The notes below the pieces were generated by a model. It made no database searches. It had not been told where the DNA came from and worked only from the letters and a program-made list of their open reading frames with translations. The translations under genes and the position numbers were made by a program. Shown one piece after another: positions 17,643 to 25,689 of a stretch of 52,182 bases of DNA (the stretch's first letter is position 1; each line of letters starts with the position of its first letter). Source of the stretch: Defluviitaleaceae bacterium (GTDB lineage: Bacteria > Bacillota > Clostridia > Lachnospirales > WRAX01); the NCBI GenBank assembly GCA_009779935.1, contig WRAX01000019.1, forward strand, positions 1 through 52,182. The letters are read 5' to 3'.

Positions 17643-18473
17643 ATGGCATATGCAGACAATGTTTTTATTGAAAATGCAAAGGATATTTTAGAGAACGGCA
17701 CATGGGATAAGGGGCAAAATGTGCGCACCCGCTGGAAGGATGGCACCCCCGCCCACACAATTAAAAAATTTTGCGTGGTTAATAGATATGACCTTTCTAA
17801 GGAATTTCCCGCACTTACATTGCGCAGGCTGCCCATAAAAAGCTGTATTGACGAGATATTATGGATTTGGCAAAAAAAGGATAATAATACAAAAAACCTG
17901 CAATCCCGCATTTGGGATGCTTGGGCGGATGGGAAAGGTACAATAGGCAAGGCTTACGGATACCAACTGGGCATAAAGCACCAATACAAAGAGGGCTTAT
18001 TTGACCAGGTGGACAGAGTATTGTGGACACTTAAAAACAACCCTGCCTGCCGCCGTATGGTAACAAGCCTGTTTAACCACGCAGACCTTAACGAGATGGC
18101 TTTGGCCCCCTGCGCATACAGCATGACATTTAATGTGGCAGGCAAAAAGCTAAATGCCATCCTAAACCAAAGAAGCCAGGATTTTATTGTGGCAAATAAC
18201 TGGAATGTGGCACAATATGCCATACTTGTGCATATGTTTGCGCAAGTATCCGGTTTTGAGGTTGGGGAATTTGTGCATGTAATAGCGGATTGCCATATAT
18301 ACGACAGGCATATGGATATCGCAAAGGAGCTAATAAGCAGAGAGCCCCTTCCCGCCCCCAAACTTACAATAAACCCTGACATTAAGGATTTTTACGCCTT
18401 TACGGTGGATGATTTTGAGCTTACAGATTACAATTACCACAAATTTGGCATGGATTTGCCCGTGGCGGAGTAG
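17643..18473 (+). CDS. thyA: Thymidylate synthase
   Basis: 276 residues; methylates dUMP with methylene-tetrahydrofolate. The nucleophile lies in LAPCAYSMTFNV, where the residue after Cys is Ala rather than the common His of the E. coli type. The Arg phosphate site NPACRRMVTS, LNQRSQDFIVANNWNVAQYA and the C-terminal ADCHIYDRH (His/Tyr) are intact. This PCAY form belongs to a clostridial branch of the family. Directly downstream of folA, so the pair makes dTMP and recycles folate. Confidence 0.93.
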   Translation: MAYADNVFIENAKDILENGTWDKGQNVRTRWKDGTPAHTIKKFCVVNRYDLSKEFPALTLRRLPIKSCIDEILWIWQKKDNNTKNLQSRIWDAWADGKGTIGKAYGYQLGIKHQYKEGLFDQVDRVLWTLKNNPACRRMVTSLFNHADLNEMALAPCAYSMTFNVAGKKLNAILNQRSQDFIVANNWNVAQYAILVHMFAQVSGFEVGEFVHVIADCHIYDRHMDIAKELISREPLPAPKLTINPDIKDFYAFTVDDFELTDYNYHKFGMDLPVAE

Positions 18474-18480
18474 GTGAGAT

Positions 18481-19569
18481 ATGCACATGCAAGAAATTTT
18501 TGAGAAATTTGCCAAAAGCCCAGCAATGGCGGGCATTGTAGCCCCTACTGACATACAGCGGGATGCCATACCCCATATTTTGGGCGGTCGGGATATTATT
18601 GCCCAATCCCCTACGGGTACAGGCAAAACCCTATCCTATCTGCTGCCCATCTTTGCAGGCATAAAGGGGGATATTAGGGCGGTACAGGCGGTAATAATTG
18701 CCCCCACATACGAGCTTGCCAGCCAAATTGCCATGGTTGCCCGAGGGCTTGCAGAAAAGGCGGATAGCGATGTTGCCCTGCTAATTGGCGGTGCTGATAA
18801 GCGCAGGCAGCTAACCGCCCTTAAAGCCAAACCACTGGTTATTGTGGGCAGCTTGGGTAGGATAAGTGATTTTGTGGTGGAGAAAAAGCTATCCATGCAC
18901 CATGTACGCACACTGGTTTTTGATGAGGCAGACAGGCTTTTTGTGGAGCAAAATATGATAAATATACAAGCGGTTATCAAAGCCACCTTGCGGGATAGGC
19001 AAATTTTACTATTTTCCGCCACAATGCCCAAAAAAACCGCAGAAACCGCCACACCTTTGATGAAAGAACCGGTAAATATCGGCATTGGCAATGCCATACC
19101 AAAAAATATACGCCATTTTTACACCATTTGTGAAGGGCGCAAAAAGGCGGAACGGTTGCGCTCCATCATACATAACCAAAGTATTGAAAAAATGTTAATT
19201 TTTGTAAACCGCCCCTTTGATATTGAAAAAGCTGCCCAGCGACTAAATTTCCACAATATACCCACAAGCCCGCTACATGGCGACAAGGACAAGGTTGCAC
19301 GCAAAGCCGCAATGGAAGCCCTGCGAAAGGGCAAAATTAAGGCTTTGGTTGCATCTGACGCCGGCTCTCGTGGGCTTGATATTGGCGGGTTAAACCATGT
19401 TGTTAATTTAGATTTACCCGCCCGTGAAAAAGATTATATCCACAGGGCAGGCCGCTGTGGCCGTGCGGGGGCAGATGGCACGGTAATATCCATTGTAACA
19501 GGAGGCGAAGCCGAAGCTTTGAAAAAAATGGCAAAAAAGCTAAAAATACCATTGGAGGAGTATTTATGA
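18481..19569 (+). CDS. DEAD-box RNA helicase, compact
   Basis: 362 residues, about the bare two-domain core with no C-terminal extension. Motifs in order: Q motif PTDIQRDAIP, Walker A SPTGTGKTLSY, Ia APTYELASQI, II VFDEADRLF, III FSATMP, V ASDAGSRGLDIGGLNHV, VI HRAGRCGRAG. Such small helicases act in ribosome assembly or RNA decay. Starts 7 nt after thyA and overlaps the next gene by 4 nt, so it is part of the same transcript. Confidence 0.93.
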   Translation: MHMQEIFEKFAKSPAMAGIVAPTDIQRDAIPHILGGRDIIAQSPTGTGKTLSYLLPIFAGIKGDIRAVQAVIIAPTYELASQIAMVARGLAEKADSDVALLIGGADKRRQLTALKAKPLVIVGSLGRISDFVVEKKLSMHHVRTLVFDEADRLFVEQNMINIQAVIKATLRDRQILLFSATMPKKTAETATPLMKEPVNIGIGNAIPKNIRHFYTICEGRKKAERLRSIIHNQSIEKMLIFVNRPFDIEKAAQRLNFHNIPTSPLHGDKDKVARKAAMEALRKGKIKALVASDAGSRGLDIGGLNHVVNLDLPAREKDYIHRAGRCGRAGADGTVISIVTGGEAEALKKMAKKLKIPLEEYL

Positions 19570-20117
19570 TTACTTTGGAAACCCAGCGGTTAATTGTGCG
19601 GGATTATAAGGAAAGTGACCTGCGTGATATGCACCGCCTTTGGTCCGACCCTGCCGTGATGTATTTTTTGGATGACATAATGTCCCATACACCGGAAGAT
19701 ACTGCATCCAACCTAAAATATGCCATGTCCAATGCCGATGGCCATTATTTCTGCTTTTGCGATAAAAACACAGGTGATTTTATTGGCAGTGTAGGATACA
19801 CCATCCAAAATACCACGCCCCTTGGCAAAATTGTTCACATGGGTTATTTGTTGCTGCCACAATACAGGGGCAAGGGCTATACCCCCGAAGCCGTGCAGGC
19901 TGTGATAAAATTCGCTTTTGAGCAGGATAATTGCATACGCATAACCACCGGTTGCCATAAAGACAACGATGCAAGCCGCAAAGTGATGGAACGTGCGGGC
20001 TTTCGCAAGGAAGGCGAGCGAATACAGGCGGTGTACCACGATGGCGAAATGAAAGACCGATTGGAATACGCCATCAACAAAGATGATTTCATTTCCGCAA
20101 TGGGTATGTGGAGATAA
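19566..20117 (+). CDS. GNAT acetyltransferase, RimJ/RimL type
   Basis: 183 residues with the RimJ/RimL fold: ETQRLIVRDYKESDLRDMHR at the start, GDFIGSVGYTIQN, the acetyl-CoA loop LPQYRGKGYTPEAVQAVI and SRKVMERAGFRKEGE. These enzymes acetylate protein N-termini or small amines; the substrate cannot be told. ATGA overlap with the helicase gene, so translation is coupled. Confidence 0.88.
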   Translation: MITLETQRLIVRDYKESDLRDMHRLWSDPAVMYFLDDIMSHTPEDTASNLKYAMSNADGHYFCFCDKNTGDFIGSVGYTIQNTTPLGKIVHMGYLLLPQYRGKGYTPEAVQAVIKFAFEQDNCIRITTGCHKDNDASRKVMERAGFRKEGERIQAVYHDGEMKDRLEYAINKDDFISAMGMWR

Positions 20118-20158
20118 AGACGCTTGATGAGGCATATAGATAGGCAGTAACAAGTCAC

Positions 20159-20586
20159 GTGCTATTGAGCGGGGCAACCCCCATTGTAACAAGAGGAAAT
20201 GCGATAAACATACATAATCTTCAAGGATTTGTTGCCATAATTGATGGAAAAGTTGCAGGTGCTGCTCTTTGTAAAATTAGGGGCGATGATTGCGAAATTG
20301 TAGCTTTGTACAGCAATATTAAATCCAGGGGGATTGGAAATGATTTGATAAATTCGGTAATTGGCATGGCGAAGTATGAGGGTTGCAGAAGAGTTTGGCT
20401 AATAACCATGAACGACAACAACCACGCTATCCGCTTCTACCAAAGAAGGGGACTTGACTTAAAAGCGGCGTACATTAACGCTTTTGATGTTACACGCAAA
20501 CTAAAAGAAATGCCTTTGCATGGAGATGTCTTGGCATTGACCGTATTCCCATAAAACATGAATTTGAGTTTGAAGTGATTTTGTAA
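20159..20586 (+). pseudogene. Remnant of a second GNAT acetyltransferase
   Basis: The frame from a GTG at 20159 reads TPIVTRGNAINIHNLQGFVA, then CEIVALYSNIKSRGIGNDLI and VWLITMNDNNHAIRFYQRRG, a recognisable acetyltransferase, but about 25-30 N-terminal residues are missing (a TAG lies upstream in frame). Near 20531 the frame shifts: the expected ending GIDRIPIKHEFEFEVIL lies in the next frame and stops at 20586, while the original frame ends in unrelated residues. Truncated at one end and frameshifted at the other, so likely nonfunctional, barring sequence error. Confidence 0.7.
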
Positions 20587-20600
20587 GTTGCAAAGCTTTA

Positions 20601-20627
20601 AGGCAGGCAATGTCTGCCTCTAATTTT
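20601..20627 (+). terminator. Intrinsic terminator of the pdp-folA-thyA-helicase-GNAT transcript
   Basis: AGGCAG and CTGCCT form a 6-bp stem with a 7-nt loop followed by CTAATTTTT. Confidence 0.6.
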
Positions 20628-20683
20628 TCATAATTATACCATCACACCACGTATACCCAGCAACCAGTCCAACAAAAAACCTC

Positions 20684-20712
20684 TTGACGAATGCCGCAAT
20701 TAATTATATAAT
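20684..20712 (+). promoter_or_regulatory. Near-consensus promoter of the tandem AbrB gene
   Basis: TTGACG, exactly 17 nt, TATAAT. The transcript should start near 20719, about 170 nt before the start codon. Confidence 0.85.
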
Positions 20713-20719
20713 TAAACCA

Positions 20720-20889
20720 GCAAAAAGGGGCAAATAAAAAAGTGCCTGCCTGTTCGCTTTTGACAGACCGCTCAGACAGGCACAAACAACAGCCCCTAAA
20801 GACCTGAGAATATTCTAACTCACTCAGGTCTATTTGTCAAGCACTTCTTACACCCGACAAATAATAGACAGAAAGGTGGGTATTTTTTT
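20720..20889 (+). ncRNA. Folded 5' leader of the AbrB-like gene (candidate cis-regulator)
   Basis: Four helices can be drawn. AGGGGC (20726-20731) pairs with GCCCCT (20792-20797), enclosing GTGCCTGCCTG / CAGACAGGCAC (20742-20752 with 20773-20783). AGACCTGAG / CTCAGGTCT (20800-20808 with 20823-20831) is a 9-bp hairpin. ATTTGTC / GACAAAT (20832-20838 with 20856-20862) can be extended leftward by GTCT, which belongs to the preceding hairpin, so the last two helices compete. No T-box or known riboswitch core was recognised. The RBS (AAAGGTGGG) lies just after the last helix. Confidence 0.5.
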
Positions 20890-21192
20890 ATGGAAAGATA
20901 CAGCGCAAGAACAATTGATGAGCTTGGAAGAATAGTGTTGCACAGTGAATTAAGAGAGAGGTTAAACCTTGGGTTTGGGTCGGTAGTTGCCTTAAAGCCA
21001 TTGGGTAATATCCTAATCCTGCAAGCAAAGATAAAAAGTAATCCCATGCCACAATCCTTTGAAGCTAAAGTGGATGAGATTGGTAGGATAGCCCTGCCCA
21101 AAGAATTACGGGAAACACTGGGTTGGTATATAAAAAGCAAAGTTTCTGTTTATCATGTGGATGATGGTATGCTTGTTTTGAAATTGGTGTAG
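20890..21192 (+). CDS. AbrB/SpoVT-type DNA-binding protein with two tandem swapped-hairpin domains
   Basis: 100 residues consisting only of two AbrB-like domains: RTIDELGRIVLHSELRERL (about 7-47) and KVDEIGRIALPKELRETLGW (about 58-100). Most family members have one domain and bind DNA as dimers of swapped hairpins; here both halves are in one chain, so a monomer could mimic a dimer. AbrB and SpoVT control transition-state and spore genes. It is driven by its own strong promoter and a 170-nt folded leader, which suggests post-initiation control. Confidence 0.85.
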   Translation: MERYSARTIDELGRIVLHSELRERLNLGFGSVVALKPLGNILILQAKIKSNPMPQSFEAKVDEIGRIALPKELRETLGWYIKSKVSVYHVDDGMLVLKLV

Positions 21193-21255
21193 CAATATCA
21201 CCTTCCCCATCCGCCATTGTGGCCCCACCGGCGATGTTGGCTTGCAATACATATA

Positions 21256-21942
21256 TTACTTAATAATACCGTTTTTTCTATACTTGCGCTTTTTAGGCGA
21301 TTCCCAATTTTCCATATTAATTTGCTTGGCACGGGCAACCCCCAAAGCCGCCGCCGCCACATCCTTGCTAATGGTGGAGCCCGCCGCCACAAAAGCATCC
21401 TTTCCCACGGTTACAGGGGCAATTAGGTTGGAATTGCATCCAATAAATGCCCCATCTTCAATTGTGGTTGTGTGTTTGTCCGCCCCATCATAATTTACAG
21501 TTATTGTGCCGCAGCCAATGTTAACCCCGGCACCAATAACAGAATCCCCCAAATAGCTAAGGTGGCTTGCCTTGCTGCCTTCGCCCATGGTGGTGTTTTT
21601 AACCTCCACAAAATCCCCAATTTTTACATTTTTGGCAAGGTTGCTACCGGGGCGGATATAGGCAAAGGGGCCTATTTTGCAACCATCATCCAGCTTGCTG
21701 CCTTCCGCCACGGTGTATTGCAATTCCACATTATGGCCCAGCTCCATATTAATCAAACGGCTGTTTGGGCCTATTTTGCAATTTTTGCCAATAACCGTCG
21801 CCCCTTCGATGATGGTGTTTGGTAAAATTACTGTACCGGCTCCGATTTTAGCCTCTTCGCTAATGAATGCTGTGGAGGCATCCCAAAAAATAACGCCATT
21901 GTCTTTGTGTATTTGCAAAATTTCGTTTTTGTTTTCCAACAT
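21256..21942 (-). CDS. Stand-alone GlmU-like acetyltransferase domain (left-handed beta helix)
   Basis: 228 residues matching only the C-terminal half of GlmU, glucosamine-1-phosphate N-acetyltransferase. Hexapeptide repeats run from about residue 20; GCKIGPFAYIRPGSNLAKNV, KIGDFVEVKNTTMGEGSKAS, then HLSYLGDSVIG (His127 is the catalytic base position), NIGCGTITVNYDG and APVTVGKDAFVAAGSTIS are strongly conserved. The N-terminal uridylyltransferase domain is absent and the start (GGGAGG, spacing 8) is clear, so this is not a fragment. It would need a separate GlcNAc-1-P uridylyltransferase, or it acetylates another sugar. Confidence 0.85.
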   Translation of the reverse strand: MLENKNEILQIHKDNGVIFWDASTAFISEEAKIGAGTVILPNTIIEGATVIGKNCKIGPNSRLINMELGHNVELQYTVAEGSKLDDGCKIGPFAYIRPGSNLAKNVKIGDFVEVKNTTMGEGSKASHLSYLGDSVIGAGVNIGCGTITVNYDGADKHTTTIEDGAFIGCNSNLIAPVTVGKDAFVAAGSTISKDVAAAALGVARAKQINMENWESPKKRKYRKNGIIK

Positions 21943-21980
21943 AATTCCATCCTCCCACTTGGCTAAAAATGTAGAAAAAG

Positions 21981-22002
21981 GGGTGGGGACAAGCCCCCAC
22001 CC
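21981..22002 (-). repeat. GC-rich palindromic element, copy 4, probable terminator after ispH
   Basis: GGGTGGGGAC AA GCCCCCACCC, with one mismatch pair. On the minus strand the stem is followed by CTTTTTC, so it can stop transcription of the noc-to-ispH operon. The element starts 8 nt after the ispH stop codon. Confidence 0.8.
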
Positions 22003-22008
22003 TACAAT

Positions 22009-24030
22009 TTATTCGTTAGTAGCTTCTTCACTTGCAGTGGTTTCAGCTTCCGGTGCATCTTCATAGTCGTACTCGTCGTCGTACTCGTCGTCGTAGTATT
22101 CGTCCTCAAAATCCATATCCAGGGCTTCTTTGATGGAAAGGGAGATTTTGCGCTTTTCCTCATCAATCTCCAAAATCTTAACTTCCACCTCTTGCCCGAT
22201 TTGCAACACATCTTCAGGACGCTTAATATGTCTGTGTGCGATTTGGGAGATATGCACAAGCCCATCAATACCCTCTTCCAGCTCCACAAAGGCACCAAAA
22301 GGCATCATGCGCACCACTTTACCAATAACGATGGAGCCGATTGGGAAACGCTCCAAAATCTTCGCCCATGGGTCATTTTCCACACTTTTTAGGGTAAGGC
22401 TTACACGGCCGGTTTCTTTGTTGATTTTGATTACATAAGCTTCAACAATATCACCAACTTTAAGCAATTCATCAACCTTTTTAACCCTGCCCCAGCTAAG
22501 CTCGGAAAGGTGGATAAGGCCATCAACGCCACCTAAATCCACAAATGCGCCAAAGCCTGCCACACTGGATACAGGGCCGGATACCTTGCTGCCCTCTTCA
22601 AGGCCTGCAAGGGCTTTGTCACGAACTTCTTGGGCTTCTTTGGCTGCCAAATCTTTGCGGCCACCAATGATGCGCCATGGACGCTTGGTTTTATCAAGTT
22701 CTAAAATATTAAACATAAGCTCTTGCCCAACAAGGTCGCTTAAATCCTTGGTAAAACGGGCAGTTGCCTGGCTGGATGGTACAAAAACACGCACGCCGCC
22801 AATATTGGTAATAAGGCCGCCTTTTACCTGCTCGGTAATTTTGCCAAGAAGCGGCTCTCCGCTGGTAAATGCCAAATCCACATCTTTGTAGCCTTTTTGG
22901 GCATCCACTTTCTTTTTGGACAGCAAAACATTACCATCACCATCATTAACACGAAGAACGAACACGGTGATTTCGTCACCAGCAGATACTACAGTTGCGG
23001 GGTCTATTGTTGCATCTTCTGAAAATTGACCACGCTGGATGATGCCATCGGATTTATATTGCAAATCCACCATAACCTCACCATTGACCACGCTGATAAC
23101 CTTACCTGTAACCACTTGCCCTGTATGTAGGGTTGTAATGGTCTCTTTTAACATGTCTTCAAAATTTTCTCCATTTTCAATTGGAGCGTTATTTTCAAAG
23201 TCGCTCATTAGCTTAATTGCCTCCTTTATGGCGTTTGGGGGTGTTGATGCCCCCGCAGTTACTCCAATTCTATCATACTTTGAAAAATTTAGCAACTGCA
23301 AATCTTCATTTGTTTCAACAAAAAATGTATTTTTTTGAATGGCGGCACATATGCCATATAATTTTTTGGAATTGGAGCTGGATTTGTCCCCCAGCACAAC
23401 CACGGCATCTACTGCATTTGCAAGGTTTTTGGCGGCTTGTTGCCTGTCGGTGGTGGCCTTGCAAATTGTGCAATTTACTTCCAAATTTTTTAGAATATTT
23501 TTTAATTTTTTTTCGATTTGTGTAAAGGGGTCTGCGGCAAAGGTGGTTTGGCTCATCAAAAAATATTTTGCATCTGTATCCCAATCCATATCATCCACCG
23601 CATCTGCATTGCTGATGATTATGGCATTGCCGCCAAGCCACCCGTTTATGCCGATAATCTCGGGATGTCCCGCATCTGCCGCCAAAATTATGTGATAACC
23701 ATCATCCTGCATTTTTTGTGCCAATTTGCGGTTTTGCGTTACAATGGGGCATGTTAGGTCTATGTATGGTATTTGGCGGATCTCTAATTGTCGGTAGGTT
23801 GCAGGCGGCTCGCCGTGGGCACGGATTATTACGGTTGTACCTGTCTGCACCTCATCCACACCATTTATTGTGGTTATGCCTGCCCTTTCCATCTCTCCCA
23901 TAACAATTTTGTTGTGGGTTACAGCCCCAAGTGTGGCAACCCTGCCCCCCTTTGCCGCTTCATAAACCCCATCTACGGCATGTTGTACACCAAAGCAAAA
24001 CCCGTATACATCAGCCATTACAATTTTCAT
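22009..24030 (-). CDS. ispH: IspH (HMBPP reductase) fused to four ribosomal S1 domains
   Basis: 673 residues. Residues 1-280 are the [4Fe-4S] enzyme ending the MEP isoprenoid pathway: Cys12 in GFCFGVQHAV, the second Cys in LTCPIV, the third in NCTICKAT, and TAGASTPPNAI. From about 300 there are four S1/OB repeats (VVTGKVISVVNGEVMVDLQY; LLGKITEQVKGGLITNIGG; KVSGPVSSVAGFGAFVDLGG; VIGKVVRMMPFGAFVELEEG), then an Asp/Glu/Tyr-rich tail. The fusion is a known clostridial trait and likely serves as ribosomal protein S1. ATGA overlap with plsC. Confidence 0.95.
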   Translation of the reverse strand: MKIVMADVYGFCFGVQHAVDGVYEAAKGGRVATLGAVTHNKIVMGEMERAGITTINGVDEVQTGTTVIIRAHGEPPATYRQLEIRQIPYIDLTCPIVTQNRKLAQKMQDDGYHIILAADAGHPEIIGINGWLGGNAIIISNADAVDDMDWDTDAKYFLMSQTTFAADPFTQIEKKLKNILKNLEVNCTICKATTDRQQAAKNLANAVDAVVVLGDKSSSNSKKLYGICAAIQKNTFFVETNEDLQLLNFSKYDRIGVTAGASTPPNAIKEAIKLMSDFENNAPIENGENFEDMLKETITTLHTGQVVTGKVISVVNGEVMVDLQYKSDGIIQRGQFSEDATIDPATVVSAGDEITVFVLRVNDGDGNVLLSKKKVDAQKGYKDVDLAFTSGEPLLGKITEQVKGGLITNIGGVRVFVPSSQATARFTKDLSDLVGQELMFNILELDKTKRPWRIIGGRKDLAAKEAQEVRDKALAGLEEGSKVSGPVSSVAGFGAFVDLGGVDGLIHLSELSWGRVKKVDELLKVGDIVEAYVIKINKETGRVSLTLKSVENDPWAKILERFPIGSIVIGKVVRMMPFGAFVELEEGIDGLVHISQIAHRHIKRPEDVLQIGQEVEVKILEIDEEKRKISLSIKEALDMDFEDEYYDDEYDDEYDYEDAPEAETTASEEATNE

Positions 24031-24617
24031 GCTGCGCCCCCTTCGCCAAGTCCGGCAATGGCATCTATAACCTGTTGTGCCATTTCGCTTAACTGTTCGG
24101 AGCGCACCTTGGCACCATAAAATTCCTCAAAAGAAATGGGCTTGCCAATATTTACATAAATGGGTGCAAACAGCTTAAAGCTGGACTTTATGTGGACGGG
24201 CACGATGGGTGCTTGCCCTTTAACGGCAAAAAGTGCCACGCCTGCCTTATAATCGGTGGTGTCCACTTGTTTTTGCCGCCCGCCCTGCATAAAAATGCCT
24301 AGTGCATCCCCCTGTTTTAGGGTGGCAACAACCCGTTTTAAGCTATCCATGCTGGGTTTTTCCCTGTCCACGGGAATTGCCCCAAGGCTACCGAAAAGTT
24401 TATTAAAAAACTTGCCCTTAAAAAGCTCCTTCTTTGCTAAAAAGTGGACATCTTTGGGGGATGTTAGCCCAAGCACCACCACATCATGGTAACTTTGGTG
24501 GTTGCAACACAAAATAATCCCACCGTCCCTTGGGATATTTTCCAGCCCCATAACTTTGGTTTTGAATAAAATTTTATATATAAAACCCACAACCACCCGA
24601 GCAAAAGCGTATAACAT
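24027..24617 (-). CDS. plsC: 1-acylglycerol-3-phosphate O-acyltransferase
   Basis: 196 residues. The acyltransferase motif NHQSYHDVV supplies the catalytic H-x4-D; the second block AIPVDREKPSMDSL and the third block GIFMQGGRQK (a divergent form of FPEGTR) follow. An N-terminal hydrophobic stretch anchors it to the membrane, where it converts lysophosphatidate to phosphatidate. It lies between cmk and ispH with a 4-nt spacing upstream and a 4-nt overlap downstream, a conserved clostridial cluster. Confidence 0.9.
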   Translation of the reverse strand: MLYAFARVVVGFIYKILFKTKVMGLENIPRDGGIILCCNHQSYHDVVVLGLTSPKDVHFLAKKELFKGKFFNKLFGSLGAIPVDREKPSMDSLKRVVATLKQGDALGIFMQGGRQKQVDTTDYKAGVALFAVKGQAPIVPVHIKSSFKLFAPIYVNIGKPISFEEFYGAKVRSEQLSEMAQQVIDAIAGLGEGGAA

Positions 24618-24621
24618 TGGG

Positions 24622-25281
24622 TTATTTCCTTTCGTTAATAATTTCTATAATCACTTCCAGCACTTCTTCTTTTGTCATATGGCTGGTATCCAGTACCACC
24701 GCATCTTCCGCCACTTTTAGGGGGGATGCGGCACGGTTTTTATCTTGGTGGTCCCGATTGGTAATCTGCCGGCTAATGTCATCAAAATCTGCCGGTTGGC
24801 CAAGCCCTATAAGTTCCGCAACCCGCCTGTTTGCACGGGATTGCACAGAAGCATCAAGGTAAATTTTAACATCGGCACAGGGAAAAACCACCGTACCAAT
24901 ATCCCGCCCGTCCATGATAACATTTTGCCCCCCTGCCATTTTACGGGATAAGCCCACGATGCGCTCCCGTATATGGGCAAAACGGGCAACGGCAGATGCA
25001 CCCGTGCCGGCACTTGCAGTGCGTACGGCGGCGGTAACGTCCTCATCGTTTAGGAAGATATGTTGCGCACCGTCCACATATTCAATATTTAGGGTTAGCC
25101 CCGCTGTGGCGTTTATCACTGCCTGCTCGTCATCCAAATCAATGCCCTGGCGGGCGGCATGTAAGCCCACAGTACGGTACATTGCGCCGCTGTCGATATA
25201 TATATATCCCAAACGGGCGGCAAGTGCCTTTGCAACGGTGCTTTTACCTGATGCGGATGGGCCATCAATGGCTATTTGCAA
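24622..25281 (-). CDS. cmk: Cytidylate kinase
   Basis: 219 residues; phosphorylates CMP and dCMP. P-loop IDGPSASGKSTVAKALA at the N-terminus, YIDSGAMYRTVGLHA, the catalytic MDGRDIGTVVFPCADVKIYL and the LID region NRRVAELIGLGQ are all in place. Its start overlaps the aroH 3' end by 10 nt. Good family length. Confidence 0.95.
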   Translation of the reverse strand: MQIAIDGPSASGKSTVAKALAARLGYIYIDSGAMYRTVGLHAARQGIDLDDEQAVINATAGLTLNIEYVDGAQHIFLNDEDVTAAVRTASAGTGASAVARFAHIRERIVGLSRKMAGGQNVIMDGRDIGTVVFPCADVKIYLDASVQSRANRRVAELIGLGQPADFDDISRQITNRDHQDKNRAASPLKVAEDAVVLDTSHMTKEEVLEVIIEIINERK

Positions 25282-25655
25282 TATTCCACCTCCAAATCAG
25301 GCCGCAGGGACTTAGCTTCACCTAAATACACATGGCGCATTTTATTTTGCGGCATGTGTGTATCCGCCAAAACCTGCACACGAATGCAGCGGGGTAGTGA
25401 CCCGGCCACATCCATTTCCTGCACACACATAAGCGATGCGGATGTAAGCCCCATTTCACGGGCGGCAGCGGCCGGGTAGGCCGCATCCAAATCCTTGGTG
25501 CAGGTGAATGTGACAGCAACAACCTGATCCACTTCCAGCTTATTTGCCTTAAAAATTTCTTTAAGCAAGGTTGTGGTATTTTCCAAAATGCTTTGCTTGG
25601 AATTTTCGGCGCAAATTGCCCCACGCATTGCCCGCATCATCATAATTCCATCCAT
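25272..25655 (-). CDS. aroH: Chorismate mutase, monofunctional AroH type
   Basis: 127 residues; converts chorismate to prephenate for Phe and Tyr synthesis. The trimeric AroH fold is indicated by MRAMRGAICAENSKQSI (Arg of the active site), VTFTCTKDLDAAYPAAAARE, the CVQEMDV Glu, CIRVQVLA Arg and MRHVYLGEAKSLRPDL Tyr. The RBS is weak (GGATGTG); initiation could also be at one of the Met codons at residues 5-7. Clusters with cmk-plsC-ispH as in many Clostridia. Confidence 0.93.
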   Translation of the reverse strand: MDGIMMMRAMRGAICAENSKQSILENTTTLLKEIFKANKLEVDQVVAVTFTCTKDLDAAYPAAAAREMGLTSASLMCVQEMDVAGSLPRCIRVQVLADTHMPQNKMRHVYLGEAKSLRPDLEVEYCK

Positions 25656-25689
25656 TGTATCACATCCAACTTAAAAAGTAAAATACTTT

